From Cryptomeria japonica (Eukaryota > Streptophyta > Pinopsida > Cupressales > Cupressaceae), in assembly GCF_030272615.1 (NCBI RefSeq), contig NC_081414.1, positions 231,695,733 to 231,759,732 of the forward strand: a stretch of DNA of 64,000 nt, given 5' to 3'. This document shows positions 11,391 through 23,300 of this stretch, one piece after another; the first letter of the stretch is position 1, and every line of letters starts with the position of its first letter. The notes beneath the pieces are model-generated. The model was given only the letters and a program-made list of their open reading frames with translations. It made no database searches and was not told the DNA's origin. The translations under genes were made by a program, and so were the position numbers.

Positions 11391-13775
11391 TAATGCTTAT
11401 AGACTAGGACTTCAATATGGAGCGGGGTGTTATGCGGATGACTCAAGGATACATCATCATGTTTAGAAAAGGATATGTAATGTGGCACCATCATATGTGC
11501 CACCATGGCTTGGAATAGATCGACAAGATCTTGCTCCAAGATATTCTTATGCTTTGGTAAGAGTTTAAGCAACTTGAGTATTGATATATGAGCGGGTGTC
11601 CTTCGTAGTTGATCGACCAAGTTATATTGAGTCTTGGGGATAGTTGTTGCTTTTGATGTGCTCCCCTTCAAGACATATTTTTGAGCCCTCGTTGTCACAT
11701 TTACTGGTGCATGTTCTTGTTTATCTTTGATCTTCATGATATTTGCTTGATTGTCGTATGCCACTATGTGATTTATGGTGTTTTTGTTTATGTGATTGAT
11801 GTGGGGTCCTTTGTTGTTGTTTGACGTTGATGCTCCTCCCTTGTCATAATTAGGAAGAGGATTTTTGAAAGCCTCATGATCACCATTGGTTTTATGACCA
11901 TTGACTGTTATGTCTCCTCTATCCAGCATATCTTGAACTGGGTTCTTCAACTTCATGCAATCATTTGTTCTATACCCCTTGCTTTGATGATAATCACAAT
12001 AGTGCGAGTCATTCCACAATGGTAGTTTGACTTGGGGTTCAAAATTTCTTATGACTGGCAATGTGATGATCTTGTTTTCCAATAGTTCTCGAAATGCAAA
12101 CTCCAAGGTTTGTCCCAATGGTGTTTATGTTCTTCAATATGGGGGAGGTGGAGTGTTAGCGTTTCCCTTTTGATTATTGTTTTTATTCCCTTAGTAGTTA
12201 TTATTTCCTCGATTCTTGTTGTTGTTGTTGTTAGCACATTGATAATTATTAGTTCCTTGATTGACACTTCTTTGATCATTGTTGGATGGTGTGTTACCTA
12301 ATAAAGTCAACACTGGTTGTTTAGACTTTACATTGTTGGCATCGACTACACCATCATTAACAACAATTTTATTTCTAGTCCAAAAATTGGACTTGTCAGA
12401 GTTGTTGTTATTATATTCATTGCTATAGGTGTGTTTGTTGTTTGAATCAACACCTTCTTTAGAGAATTTTAAGGTCCCCTTTTTGATCGAAGCTTCCTCT
12501 ACTTGGATACCATTCTCTATCAATTTTACAAAAGATGGTATACATTGTAGTCTGAGTTGGTAACTCATTTCATCGTTTAAATTGTCTATGAAGATTTCCA
12601 TCTTTTCTTTTTCAAGTACATCTCGTGGGTACCTTGAGACCATGCGCCTCCATCACTGTAGGAACACCATGAATGTTTTATTTTTCTTTTTCTTCATATT
12701 GCATATGTCAATCATGGTGACCTCATGTTGGATATTGTAGGAGTATTGTGTAATGAATTTATTCACCAACTCATCAAACGATCTGATGGGAGGTGTGAGT
12801 TTTGACAGCCACTCCATTTTTTTCCCTCCCAAACTTCTTGGAAATAGCCTCATCATGTATGTATCATTGTTAGAAAACTCCCAGGTCATAGTACAAAATT
12901 CCTTGACGTGATCACGGGGATCACTCTTACCATCGTATTTGTCATACTTTGGTATATCTAAATTTGGTGGGAAAGGTACCATGTTTAACCTCCTATCAAA
13001 AGGATAAGGACAAATGTCCTCTACGGAGTATCTTATCATTGACCCTTGTTACATGTCTTGCATTGTTCGTTGAAGTACTTGAAGTTACTGTGTAATGTTA
13101 GCTAGGGGAATATTTTCTTCATTGGACCTTTGATGACGGGCATCCCCTTGTTCACTAATGTCATCATGATCACGCGTACTGTCTTGGTTTTGGGCATTGT
13201 CTTGGTAGTCACTTCCTCTTAAGTGTTCTTGATATTGAGTGAATGTGTAGGCCCTTGGACTTGTTTTTGGGATTCTTTCATTTCTTTCATTTCTAAGTCA
13301 AAATCCTTAGGCATCAGGATTCCTTTTCTATTGAGCATGAGGAGGTACTTTTGTTTGTCCGCATCTATAAGCCTTTCCATGAGCTTTTTGTAGGTGACGC
13401 TTTGTTGACATTGTTGGACAAATTCCATGGTAATCTCTTCTTCTTCCATATTTGCATATTTGTCAGAAGGGTTGGATTCCCTACGACTCATCCTAGATTC
13501 CAATTGTCGATCCAATTCTTTGCCTTTTCGAGATCAAATGCCAGTGGGCATCAATAGATTTCTATAGTAGTGAATTCCTCCTTTTCTAACGGGGTTCTTG
13601 GAGGGGTTGGTGGTCCAAGCCAATTTTCATGGTAGGTGATGCAATTTATTGGAAACAATGCAGGATTGATCCTTCCCCCACTATTAAGGTGTTGATTGAA
13701 TTTTGCTTTCTGAATGTAAGCTCTACTTCTAAAAGGCTCCTTGTCAATCTCGTTAGTTTTTCCTTGGAGATACAA
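11390..13775 (-). pseudogene. Tat gag, broken
   Basis: The gag region reads leftward in blocks: 13,775-13,551 and 13,515-13,219 (N-terminal, charged); 13,039-12,653 with the retrotransposon gag core ('KYDGKSDPRDHVKEF', 'LFPRSLGGKKMEWL', 'SFDELVNKFITQ'); 12,643-12,191 (Asn-rich tail); and 12,118-11,390 with a zinc-finger-like 'YCDYHQSKGYRTNDC' near 11,955-12,001, where the usual His in GH reads Tyr, followed by the 'LRRTPAHISILKLL' block that precedes the protease. Frameshifts and stops separate the blocks. Gag forms the particle that packages element RNA. The zinc-binding variant fits Tat-type gags. Confidence 0.85.
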
Positions 13776-15072
13776 TCAGATATGATGCAAGAAAACACGA
13801 TGTGATTTAAAGAGTTGATGGTTGATATAAAAAAATCTACTCCTCTTGATAAGTGCCTTAGGATTAGGTTGTCTCTTCTTCAACTTAGTCTTTTGATGAA
13901 GACTTCTTCTTCTCAAAATATGGGGAGTGGTCATACAAATGATCAAAGAGTGTTGATGTTGATGGTTGATATAGATACTTTGTTTTGAATACTCAAGCTT
14001 AAAAAGTTGAATAAAGGGTTTGTTCGATAGGCTCCTATGACAAAGTGCATCAAATGATATGGATAAAGTCTCCCGATATGGAAACTTGATTTGACTAACT
14101 TGAATACCTATCTAGGTATTGTTGTTGAGATAGTTGGATGATTAACTCTTGATCACTTGGTTTTGATACTCCTCTATGTTGATTTTATGAAAATCTTGTC
14201 TAAAGATAGTTGAAATGTTGATAACCACCTCCACAGGTGTTTGGTTGGATTTAAAAATTTCTCTAACCTATGACTTGTTTTTGAACTGATTTTTGAGTTT
14301 GATTTTGGATGATTTTGCAAGATATTTTAGCATTTATGACAAGAATACATAGCACACAAGAAAACAATGGCCATCCTAATGCTAAATATTGAGTGTATGT
14401 TCTTTTGAGGATGTGTTCAAATCCTCGATGTTTTCACTAGTTTGGATCACAATAAATACACATCAGATATACTCTTAGTCTTTATTCAAAGGTCATTGAC
14501 AATATCATAACCTACTAGTCTCGATACTCCGTCAGCTCAAACAGCCTTGTCACCCCCTAGAGCGCGCCCGTTTTTTTGCCTTTTTCCATAAATTAACCCA
14601 AAGTGAATTGCTTAACAATTGGGTAGTTATCTTGGGAGATATATGGTGAGTAATCTTGGGGGCGGATTCTTCCCCACCCTTGCACTATGATATTGCTAAT
14701 TTTTGGTAACTGACTTGGCTCAAAGTCTCTATCGCTATGGCTTTTAGTAACAACGTCTATTCGAAGATACCCTTTGAAGTCATGCAAGCACGATTGAGGC
14801 CTATATCCAAACAAAGTACCAAACAAGATGTAGTCACACAAGCATGATTGAGACCTCAAGGCCCTACAAAGTGCTCGATATGAGATAACTCAAATATGCT
14901 TTGTCCCTAGAGATTTTCATCTCAAAAGGCGATTTGATTATAATGAGTTAGAATACTTGGCTTTAGTTGTACTCACTTGGGTCATTCTCTTCTCAGTAAC
15001 CCTCTCAAGGCATTTGGTAAGACAGGCCCTCTAAAGGTTGTAAATGCTTGAAATGAAAGAAAGCATGAAAAG
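13776..15072 (-). other. Tat leader, part next to gag
   Basis: No protein is recognisable. It is AT-rich non-coding sequence with small repeats, such as two diverged copies of a CAAGCACGATTGAGGCC-like segment near 14,785 and 14,840. It lies between gag and the hAT insertion; the leader resumes at 28,983. Confidence 0.5.
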
Positions 15073-15080
15073 ATTGGGTT
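15073..15080. repeat. hAT target site duplication, left copy
   Basis: ATTGGGTT lies directly before the terminal CAGGG. An identical 8-mer directly follows the other terminus at 28,975-28,982. Eight bases is the hAT superfamily length. Confidence 0.85.
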
Positions 15081-15094
15081 CAGGGATAACTTTA
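15081..15094 (+). repeat. hAT left terminal inverted repeat
   Basis: CAGGGATAACTTTA matches the reverse complement of 28,961-28,974 at 11 of 14 positions. The CAGGG start is common for hAT termini. Confidence 0.8.
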
Positions 15095-15127
15095 AGAAAC
15101 CAACCCCCAGGCAACTGTGTAAAATCC

Positions 15128-15480
15128 TGGCGAATCAAACATTATTTTTTGGGGGAAATTTTCATATCGATGGCGAAATTTTTTTTAAAATGGAGAAAAA
15201 AATTATTTTGTATTGACGATTTTTTTCTACGGTACAAAAATTCCATAAATTTCTGGTGAATAATACCTTGTTCTATGGGGAAAATATTTATTGTGGGAGG
15301 CGAATAATTTTTGTTAAAAGGAACAAATATATAATTGTATGAGCAAAATTTTTTACTCCAAAGGAAAAATTATTTAAATGTATTGGCGATTTTTATCCAC
15401 CGCTTGAAAATTATTGAATTTGTTTTGGCAAATATTTTGTTATTTATGGAAAAATATATAATTTATTGGTGATTTCATGA
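15128..15480 (+). repeat. hAT left subterminal motif cluster
   Basis: About eight TGGCGAA-like heptamers (TGGCGAA, TGACGAT, TGGTGAA, AGGCGAA, TGGCGAT, TGGCAAA and variants) occur, mostly on the plus strand and 40-50 bp apart, in very AT-rich sequence. Subterminal short repeats are the usual transposase binding sites in hAT elements. Binding here is inference. Confidence 0.6.
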
Positions 15481-15621
15481 ATTCATTGCCATTAATAGAC
15501 AAGGCACATCACATCACATCAGTACATCACATTGAATCCAGACTCTGCACAATGTATCAATAAGTGTGGTTTCTTTGACACATGAAGGGTGACACATACC
15601 TAAAGTCCATCAATGATTTTA

Positions 15622-15720
15622 AATCGTTCGATGATCGTAGATCAATGGCTGAAGTTTTATTTCGGCCCAATTTTCTGAAGGGAACATAGCTCACCAGAAA
15701 GTGCCCGGAATGGAATTGGA
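15622..15720 (+). repeat. Diverged copy of the 18.7-19.9 kb array unit
   Basis: The stretch with GATCAATGGCTGAAG, ATTTCGGCCCAA and AGTGCCCGGAATGG parallels, in the same order and spacing, the GATCAACGACTTAGGG, ATTTCGGCCCGAA and TTCGCCCGGAATTG blocks of the tandem array. It lies 350-450 bp upstream of gene A. Confidence 0.55.
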
Positions 15721-15921
15721 TTCAATAGACACTTATCAAATCTCATGAATCACGATTGATAATTTTGGTCATTTAATATATATCTATTCACTTACGAAAA
15801 TCCACATTGTCCCCACGACTTCCAATGTGGTACTTGCCAACTAGATACTAGTTTTGAGTTGTTTCCAAATTTAAAGCAATTAATACGGATAGAGAAGTAA
15901 TTATTACAATCAAGAGCTTTA

Positions 15922-15930
15922 TTTATATAC
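15922..15930 (+). promoter_or_regulatory. Candidate TATA box of gene A
   Basis: TTTATATAC lies 137 bp upstream of the chosen ATG, followed about 30 bp later by a C/T-rich stretch suitable for transcription start. No transcript evidence is available. Confidence 0.4.
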
Positions 15931-16066
15931 GATCTCTACTTCTTTCATCTTCAATTAGCCTTTGCCATTTGGTAGATAAATCATCGGAGCTCACAGTATT
16001 TAAATTCTTCCTCTGGTTTAGGTTTATAGGCTTAGGTTGTTTAATTTGTTAATTTGTTTTCTCAAG

Positions 16067-16642
16067 ATGGACACTCCCATATGCTTGAAAAGCATTTCTG
16101 TAGAGGACCAGAGGGCCTTTCTGGGCTCCGTCAAGGACAAAACCCTCCAATCAGTCTGCAAGGAGGTCGGGTCGTTCATCAATGAGGCTGTGCGGATGGT
16201 GCTAGGCAGAGAGTTTCTGCGAAATAAAAATAGGTACCGTGTTAACACAAACATTACATCTTGTTTCTTAGCGTCTCTTCTGGATCTCGAAGGAGACAAG
16301 GTGGATATGCTGATGCTGTTGAGGAAGGTTTTTAAGGAAGACTTCCTTGGAGATGACATTATTGTTGTTGTCCTTGCAAAAGTAGGGGTGGGGATCCCTT
16401 GGGTGAGTGAATTAACCAAGCTTCTCCTCCTTGACCAAATAGTGCCAGTGGCCAGGCAACCATTTCTCCTGAACCTGAATGCGGAGCACTTAACGCATCA
16501 TAGGAAATGGGTGCGGATTGGCAGGGACTTCCTTCGAAAATGGTTGCTCTTGGACGACTTTCCAAACTACAATTGGCTTGAAGAATTATCTCAGCTTATG
16601 TTGTCTAAAGAATTCTACATGGAAGGAGGGCTGGATTCTTAG
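16067..16642 (+). CDS. Gene A: unknown 191-residue protein in hAT element
   Basis: This uninterrupted frame starts at an ATG in good context (CTCAAGATGG) and ends in TAG. An earlier in-frame ATG at 16,037 would add ten residues. I prefer 16,067 because the alignment with gene B begins at the corresponding Met. I do not recognise the family. The protein is mixed charged/hydrophobic, probably helical, with no signal peptide, membrane segment or zinc motif. Blocks shared with B are 'FLGSVKDK', a 'VGVGIP' turn near residue 115, and 'VRIGRDFLRKWLLLDD' near residue 160. It is short of stops and has a higher GC content than its surroundings, which suggests real coding. It sits 1 kb inside the left end of the hAT element, facing gene B. 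Confidence 0.6.
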   Translation: MDTPICLKSISVEDQRAFLGSVKDKTLQSVCKEVGSFINEAVRMVLGREFLRNKNRYRVNTNITSCFLASLLDLEGDKVDMLMLLRKVFKEDFLGDDIIVVVLAKVGVGIPWVSELTKLLLLDQIVPVARQPFLLNLNAEHLTHHRKWVRIGRDFLRKWLLLDDFPNYNWLEELSQLMLSKEFYMEGGLDS

Positions 16643-17400
16643 TGCAAAGTTGTAAACCATCCACTACCTGTGCCCTAGCCCCATGACCCGCCACCCTGGG
16701 CCCCTAGTAGTTTTTTTTTCCTATGTCCTTGAAACCTAACAGGGTCAGTGGCTCACTCAGTTTGGCTTTTAAGTTTTTGAGGGTCTCAGACTTGAGACGA
16801 AAAAATTGTAAATTTCCAAAGCATAAATATTAATGATAATTTTTCAAATTCCAGTTTGTTTCAGTTTGCCTCTTGCAGTCTTATGGATATAAACATGCTT
16901 TCTATAATTCTATTTCATTTTTATTAATTAATTTCTTTCAATGCTTTTTGTATATGAGCTACGTCATTTCAATTATTTGTTAAATAATGGAAATAAATTT
17001 AGACTTGTGATCTTTTTTATGTAATGCTATAAAAAATAAATCAGTTTGTTCCATTAATTATTTGTACATTGATTATGATTGATTATAATTTTATAAGTAT
17101 ACAGTCATTCAAAATACAAAATTTCAAAAGTTTCAAGATACAAAAGTTTATCGGTAAAGGTTTTTTCATTCTATTAATTCAAAAGTTTCAAGATACAAAA
17201 TTTGCAGTCATTCATGCATAAACACAGATAGAGAGAAAACCATACTGCCCACAACTTATAGCAAATAGACAAAAAAACCAGTTCATTGCTGGATATCCAT
17301 AACAAATATTCCAACAGTAATAAATCATTTGGAAGCAAATTAAAAAATACTGGCCGATACGATAGGCCGCTCACTCACTATCCCCCTAGGTTGCCTCCTC
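16643..17400. other. Intergenic region between convergent genes A and B
   Basis: AT-rich, with no gene visible. A 21-bp segment beginning CAAAAGTTTCAAGATACAAA occurs at about 17,125 and 17,180. It would hold the 3' ends of both A and B. Confidence 0.4.
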
Positions 17401-18066
17401 CTAGTCCCTTCCCTCCTCGGAGGTCAATGCTTTCCCTTTTGCTGCTTCAACTTTCATTTTTGGAATGTATTTTAGGCACCGAAAGTCGGGGCTGCCCTCC
17501 AAGCTTGCCAATAGCTGTATGGCCCTTCCTTCTTCAGCCCTATCTCTCAATTCCCTACCAACCTCCATCCTTGCCACCACATGCAAAGCCTCTAGGACTT
17601 CATCCACCTTGGTTAATTTCACAAAGAGTTTCATCAATTCCCACCCCACTCGGGCACGTTCACGACACTGGTATTTAATTTCATCCTCTGGTCCATGAAT
17701 AAAAGGAAGCAACTCCTCCTGGTCATCCCCTTCCTTAATTCGAATGCCAACTCCCGACACCACCCACTCCAAGATTGAATCCAGGTTAATAAAAAAATCC
17801 CCATCAATCAATTTGACCAATGTGAGTTTTACCTTTTCTACCTCTGGTTCGAATTCACAGGCCCACACCAGAATCAGAGAGTAAACATCCATGTTAGTTT
17901 GATACCAGTGACTGATATGTGCCACCTCCTCCGCAAGCATCAGTCGAGCTTCTGCCCACAACTTCTCCTCCTTAAACTTGAACAATCCTTGCATTCGTTT
18001 ATCAGATACTTTGCCCAAAAAGGGCACCAACTTCTTGTTTGTTCGCAGTGTGAAATTGGCCTCCAT
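17401..18066 (-). CDS. Gene B: unknown 221-residue paralogue of gene A
   Basis: The open frame starts at ATG 18,066 in strong context (GTGACCATGG) and ends in TAG at 17,401. An upstream in-frame ATG (18,099) follows TTTTTTGCAG, which looks like a splice acceptor, so a 5' intron is possible. Shared blocks with gene A, in the same order, are 'FLGKVSDK' near residue 17, 'SGVGIR' near 115 and 'ARVGWELMKLFVKLTKVDE' near 150. The protein is rich in Glu/Lys and predicted helical, with no recognised domain. The family is unknown to me; homology to A is by eye and identity is low. The two genes are convergent about 760 bp apart. Both lie inside the hAT termini. Confidence 0.6.
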   Translation of the reverse strand: MEANFTLRTNKKLVPFLGKVSDKRMQGLFKFKEEKLWAEARLMLAEEVAHISHWYQTNMDVYSLILVWACEFEPEVEKVKLTLVKLIDGDFFINLDSILEWVVSGVGIRIKEGDDQEELLPFIHGPEDEIKYQCRERARVGWELMKLFVKLTKVDEVLEALHVVARMEVGRELRDRAEEGRAIQLLASLEGSPDFRCLKYIPKMKVEAAKGKALTSEEGRD

Positions 18067-18671
18067 GGTCACCTGCAATTTCAAAAGCACTTCCTGCAAA
18101 AAATGTCTTACAAAAGCTACGAACTACAGATTTGTTTTGCCTCAAAGCAAAAATTGGCACACCAATCAAAAGGTAATAAATTATGCCTCAGTCATATAGG
18201 CTAGGTAATGAATGTGTACAATATGACATTAATGCCATGAGATCAAGAAAAAGATTTCCTGCCATCCTCCCCTTCCTTTGTTCATGCGACCTGTCGTAGA
18301 CAACTCCTTTTGCAACAATTAATCGCCACCTTGGCATTTGTACTGTCCAAATTTGCTCGCCTTAATAGGTTGAAGATTGCACATTTTTTTAAATTAATAC
18401 ACTAAATTTATGTTGAACATTTATATATATTTTAAAACTATTTTTTAAAATTATATATCGTAAACATATTTTGAATGTTTTCTTTTTTATATTAAACTTT
18501 TACCTTTCAAATTGTATATCAAAATTTATATTTTTATTTAGTTATTTGTTTTATTCTAGAAACTAAGTTTTATGTTTTATACTATTTTTGAATTTCAAAT
18601 TTTTACAAATAATATTAACATTATATTTAATAGTTATCTCAAACTATTGCACATCTTTAAAATTTAAATGT
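18067..18671. other. AT-rich region upstream of gene B
   Basis: No gene visible. Positions 18,385-18,640 are very AT-rich. The promoter of gene B should lie in the first few hundred bases but shows no clear TATA box. Confidence 0.35.
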
Positions 18672-19862
18672 CTCTTATTATGGGACCAATGACATCTGAC
18701 AACACTCAAGTTCTCAACAGGTATCATCTTCCGTCGGATGAGCAAAGATCAACAGCTTAGGGTGGATTTCGGCCCAAATGTGGGCAGTGAACACATTTGT
18801 GAGAACTTCACTCGGAATTGAACATTTTAAATTTAATTAAATATAATTAAGTCTATAGTCTATAGACTATAAATCTCTTTTTCATGCGGAAGTTTAAAAT
18901 GATTAAATAGACTTAAAAAATAGACTCGAAAAGTGACACGAGTATGGTGACGTGCCAAAAAATGGCAGAAGTCGTGGGACCAACTACATCTATAAACAGG
19001 TACCATCGTCTGTTGGATGAACAAAGATCAATGGCTTAGGGTGGATTTCAGCCTGAATGTGGAAAGTGAACACATTGGTGAGAACTTTGCTCGAAATTGA
19101 ACATTTTAAACTTAATTAAGTCTATAGTCTATAGACTATAAATCTCTTTTTCGAGCAGAAGTTTAAAATGATTAAATAGACTTAAAAAATAGACCCAAAA
19201 AGTGACACGAATATGGTGATGTGCCATAAAAATGGCAGAAGTCATGGGACTCACTACATCTGTAAACAGGTACTATCGTTTGTTGGATGAACAAAGATCA
19301 ACGACTTAGGGTGGATTTCGGCCCGAATGTGGAAAGTGAACACATTGGTGAGAACTTCGCCCAGAATTGAACATTTTAAATTTAATTAAATATAGTTAAG
19401 TCTATAAAGCTCTTTTTTGGGTGGAAGTTTAAAATGATTAAACAGACTTAAAAAGTAGACCCGAAAAGTGACACGAGTATGGTGACGTGCCCGAAAACTG
19501 GTAGAAGTCATGGGACCCACGACAACTGACAATAGGTACCATCGTTCGTTGGATGAGCAAATATCAACGACTTAGGGTGGATTTCGGCCCGAATGTGGGA
19601 AGTGAACACATTTGTGAGAACTTCGCCCGAAATTGAAACATTTTAAATTTAATTAAATATAATTAAGTCTATAAAGCTCTTTTTCGGGTAGAAGTTTAAA
19701 ATTATTAAACACACTTCAAAAACATACCCGTAAAGTCACAACAGGTACCTTGGTCCCTCGTCCATTGGATGAGCAAAGATCAACGACTTAGGGTGGATTT
19801 CAGCCCGAATGTGGGAAGTGAACTCATTTGTGAGAACTTCGCCTGGAATTGAACATATTATA
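18672..19862 (+). repeat. Tandem array, five units of about 216-280 bp
   Basis: The anchor CTTAGGGTGGATTT recurs at 18,755, 19,035, 19,305, 19,571 and 19,787 (spacing 280, 270, 266, 216). Each unit has a GGTAC/GGTATC start, GGATGAGCAAAGATCAACGA, ATTTCGGCCCGAATGTGG, GTGAGAACTTCGCCC, and, except for the last, an AATTAAG-TCTATAAA-CTC segment that resembles a TATA box. Units 1 and 2 contain the perfect 18-bp palindrome TATAGTCTATAGACTATA (18,854-18,871 and 19,123-19,140). A sixth, older copy lies upstream of gene A. A promoter or transposase-binding role is inference. Confidence 0.85.
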
Positions 19863-19867
19863 TTTAA

Positions 19868-20056
19868 TATCCTCAGAATTTATATTGAAGTAGTGAATGT
19901 TTTGTCCTTCGGCATCAAATAGTTATTAATAATAATTAATAAAATTACAACATGATTCTTAATGTCCTCAGAATTTATACTGAAGTAATGAATGTTTTGT
20001 CCTTCGGCATCGAATAGTTATTAATAGTAATTAATAAAATTACAACATGATTCTAG
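19868..20056 (+). repeat. Tandem duplication of 95 bp
   Basis: The block with CCTCAGAATTTATA, TTTTGTCCTTCGGCATC and AATTACAACATGATTCT occurs twice in a row, at 19,871 and 19,966, with only a few differences. It ends 310 bp before gene C. Confidence 0.85.
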
Positions 20057-20368
20057 ATATTTTGCCCTTTAGGTATTACTTTTCTACTTTTCAGAGTTTT
20101 CAAAATAAGAGACTCGTAAATCATAATCGTATTTCATTTCATGGGCAAACCTGTAAATCGAGGGAGATTCAGAAACAACTACTAGATTGAGGAATGCAAG
20201 TTGCAACAGAGACTATCTGCGCCAATCTAGTGAAATAGAAATTCTGGGTAAAATCTAGAACACCTACATCCCGCCTTTTTTGCTTTTGGTAATCTCGTGG
20301 TCCAATTTGAGGGTTAGCATTTTCAGGTTTTTATCTAGAATTATTTTGAATTATTAACAATAACAGTG

Positions 20369-23300
20369 ATGGGGAAAACGGGAAGCAGTAGTTCAACAAG
20401 AAGCCAAGTGAAAAACAAAATGTACCTAACAGAACTAGTTAAAAGACCAAGTTTCACTGATGAATACCATGATATTTATGACCCTGCTATCCATGGTGAA
20501 AAGCGTATCATAGATATTAGATATGCATTGTCTAGTAAGGCGACAGATCCATGCAGGGTAAAATTTATTGTTTTCAACCCAATGTTACAACAAAGAACAC
20601 ATAAAATCACATCGTGGGATGTTGGATTGGGAAGCATGGTGTTACTTGAAGTATTTCCTTGCCCTGATTTTGTCATGGTCTGTGCCAAAAATTATGATGA
20701 AGATTAAAAAACAATTGTCAATAAAAATACAAAAGAGGAAATTCTATCCATAAACGAGGGAGAATTTGCTCATTTGTTGAACCTAGGATTTGAAGCCCAA
20801 AATTCAAACGTCCAAATTGACCTTGAAAAGCTGGCAGGGAATTATGAGAGTCTCGATCCAAGTCACAGAGATTCATTTATCAAAGCTCTAATAAAGAGTG
20901 GTACTGGTATTGTGTTGGATCAGAATCATAAGCCTCCTTATGATTCTAACATTTTTGTTCCATGGGTTGGGGATACTATTTCCTTTCTGTCATTTTTCCT
21001 GGGATTGGAAAATGATAGGGAAGTGGGTGCAAGCCTTCTTGAAATGATTTATAATATACATTGTGTAGGTCAGCCAGTAAGATATAATTTTATTGAGCAC
21101 ATTGTAAAATCCATGCAAAAATAATTACTAATGATCAAAAAAGGTTACTGTAAGACATTTAGGTTCTCATCCTACTTGTGCTATCTCCTTCTATCCAAGA
21201 ATCATGCAATATTCGAGACCAACAAGCTTCAAATTGTGAGCTATAAGATTAATGAGAAGACTGGGAAGAGAACGAAGTGTCCAATATATGATTGGACACC
21301 AAAGATAAGGATGCATGATAATAGAAAGAAGTACAACCATTTTGTAGACTTCTTTTTGGCACCAATGTATAATGAAATTACAAGCACTCCAATGCCTAGG
21401 TTGCATGTGTCTTGTAGAGATTGCATTCAACTCGGAAGTCAAATAGAATTGGCTGACTGGTTCTTCATGGAAGAATTCACTATGTTAAGGTTTTACGGAT
21501 CGACAGTAAAACCATACAAACTTCCAATACATGTGACATAGAGGGTATTTGCATTAGAGTATGTACGACAATTAGAGAGCACAGATAGGCTCTTCCATGG
21601 TCAGCAAAAGAAGAGCATATTTCCTTCCTTGCCTTTCTCATGTGGAGGGTTCACATTTGAGAGAAAAGCATTCAATGTGGCACATGATTTTTTGACAGTT
21701 TTTAACTTTGGTGATGAGGGTCTTTGGCAGTATGATCCAATCGGTGTAGTTCAAGCAAGGCTTAAGAAAAATGGGAACTCTTCAGCGTTATGTCAACATG
21801 AAAGTAAACCATTGCTAGAAAAGATTAGAAACATGGACTCCTGGGATGAGGTTAAAAAAGAGATGGATAAAATTGCAGCTGACAATAACATTTCAACAGA
21901 AGAAATTTCATCACAAATTATGGCATTGCACACACAGAGGACAACAGAGGAGGGCCAGGGCATCCAAAATAGGAGGTCCTACAATTTCTACCTAAAATAT
22001 GCTAATCCATCTAAGAAATCTATTCCCAAATCAATTCTGCAAGAATGTAAAGAGAGTTTTTGGACTCAAACCAAAATAAATGATTTTTGGACTATGAGGA
22101 GGAATCTCAGTGTACCAAAGACCAGTGTAGAATTTGAGACCATTGACGAGGATGATGAGTTTAGCGAACTGTGGAATATGGAGAATCCCACAACAACACA
22201 TGACAGGAGTGAAAATGATGATGAGTATGAGGTTGAGCCCGCTCCAACAACTACTACAACCCCTAAAATATTAGCTACAGTCCATGAGTCCATGAAAGAA
22301 AAATATGGGAAAGGGGCAAACATTGTGGAAAAAATGGGTTTTGAAGGTGGTGGTCTAGGTGCCAGAGGAGAGGGCATTTGGTATCCATCAGGTACAACTT
22401 CCATTAGAGTCAAAATCACTCTTGTTAAACCAGTCATTGGACTTGATTCTTCAGATTCATCACAGATAGATACTACTCATTACCCTCAGGGTCCACCTAC
22501 ATTTGTTTCAGGTTCAAATCCACAATCGCCACCACATCATGGTAGTCCCATTGGTGGTGAATCAAGTGCCACTGCCACAGGTGAGGAATCTGGGGATAGT
22601 ATTCCCATTATTGTTCAGTCAAGTGACGATGTGATTGGTGGCCATGGTGGGATTGGCATGGGTACTACTAGTACTACTGATACTAGTTGTCTAGTTGTTG
22701 GACAAGGGCTACAAAAAAATATCTCTTGCAAGAGGCCACTAGTGGTAGATACTAATACTATTCAGAATCCTATATCAAGTGCCATTGACACTACAAAAAA
22801 ATCATTTGCATCTTCAGATCACACACCTAAAAAGATTATGAAAACTACACATGAAAGTGTCAGTGGGAGTGGGACAGTATCAGGAATTGTTGTTGGTAAT
22901 CCTAGTCAAGCATTAGTTAAAACCACAGGAATAAGTGGAACTGGAGCCTCTGGTATTCCTATGTCACCTTTCAAACATTCAATCGCTTTAGCAAGCCCAA
23001 ATTTTTAATATCATGATTACTATGAAAAATATGAACACACAACAAAAGCAAATAAAGAAAAAAAGAAAGCATTTCATAGGGTTTCCTTGACTGAAGTTTT
23101 AAACAAAGAGCCTGCAAGGAACGAGGTATTTCCAACATATGACCCACATAAAGATATGATGGAGTTCATGGTTGTTATGACCCCGAACCCAACTAAAGAT
23201 AAACATCCACCACATAGTCAGATAGATCCCTTTGAATTTCAAGTTAGCACCCTCCAAATGGATTTTTCCAAAGTACATAATGTGGATAAAATTAGTGTGT

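Noticed and set aside
16024-16419. 131-codon minus-strand frame opposite gene A
   Set aside because: It is the antisense shadow of gene A, which shows homology to gene B on the chosen strand.
22066-22437. 123-codon minus-strand frame opposite gene C
   Set aside because: It is antisense to the G-patch block, with low-complexity Ser/Val content.
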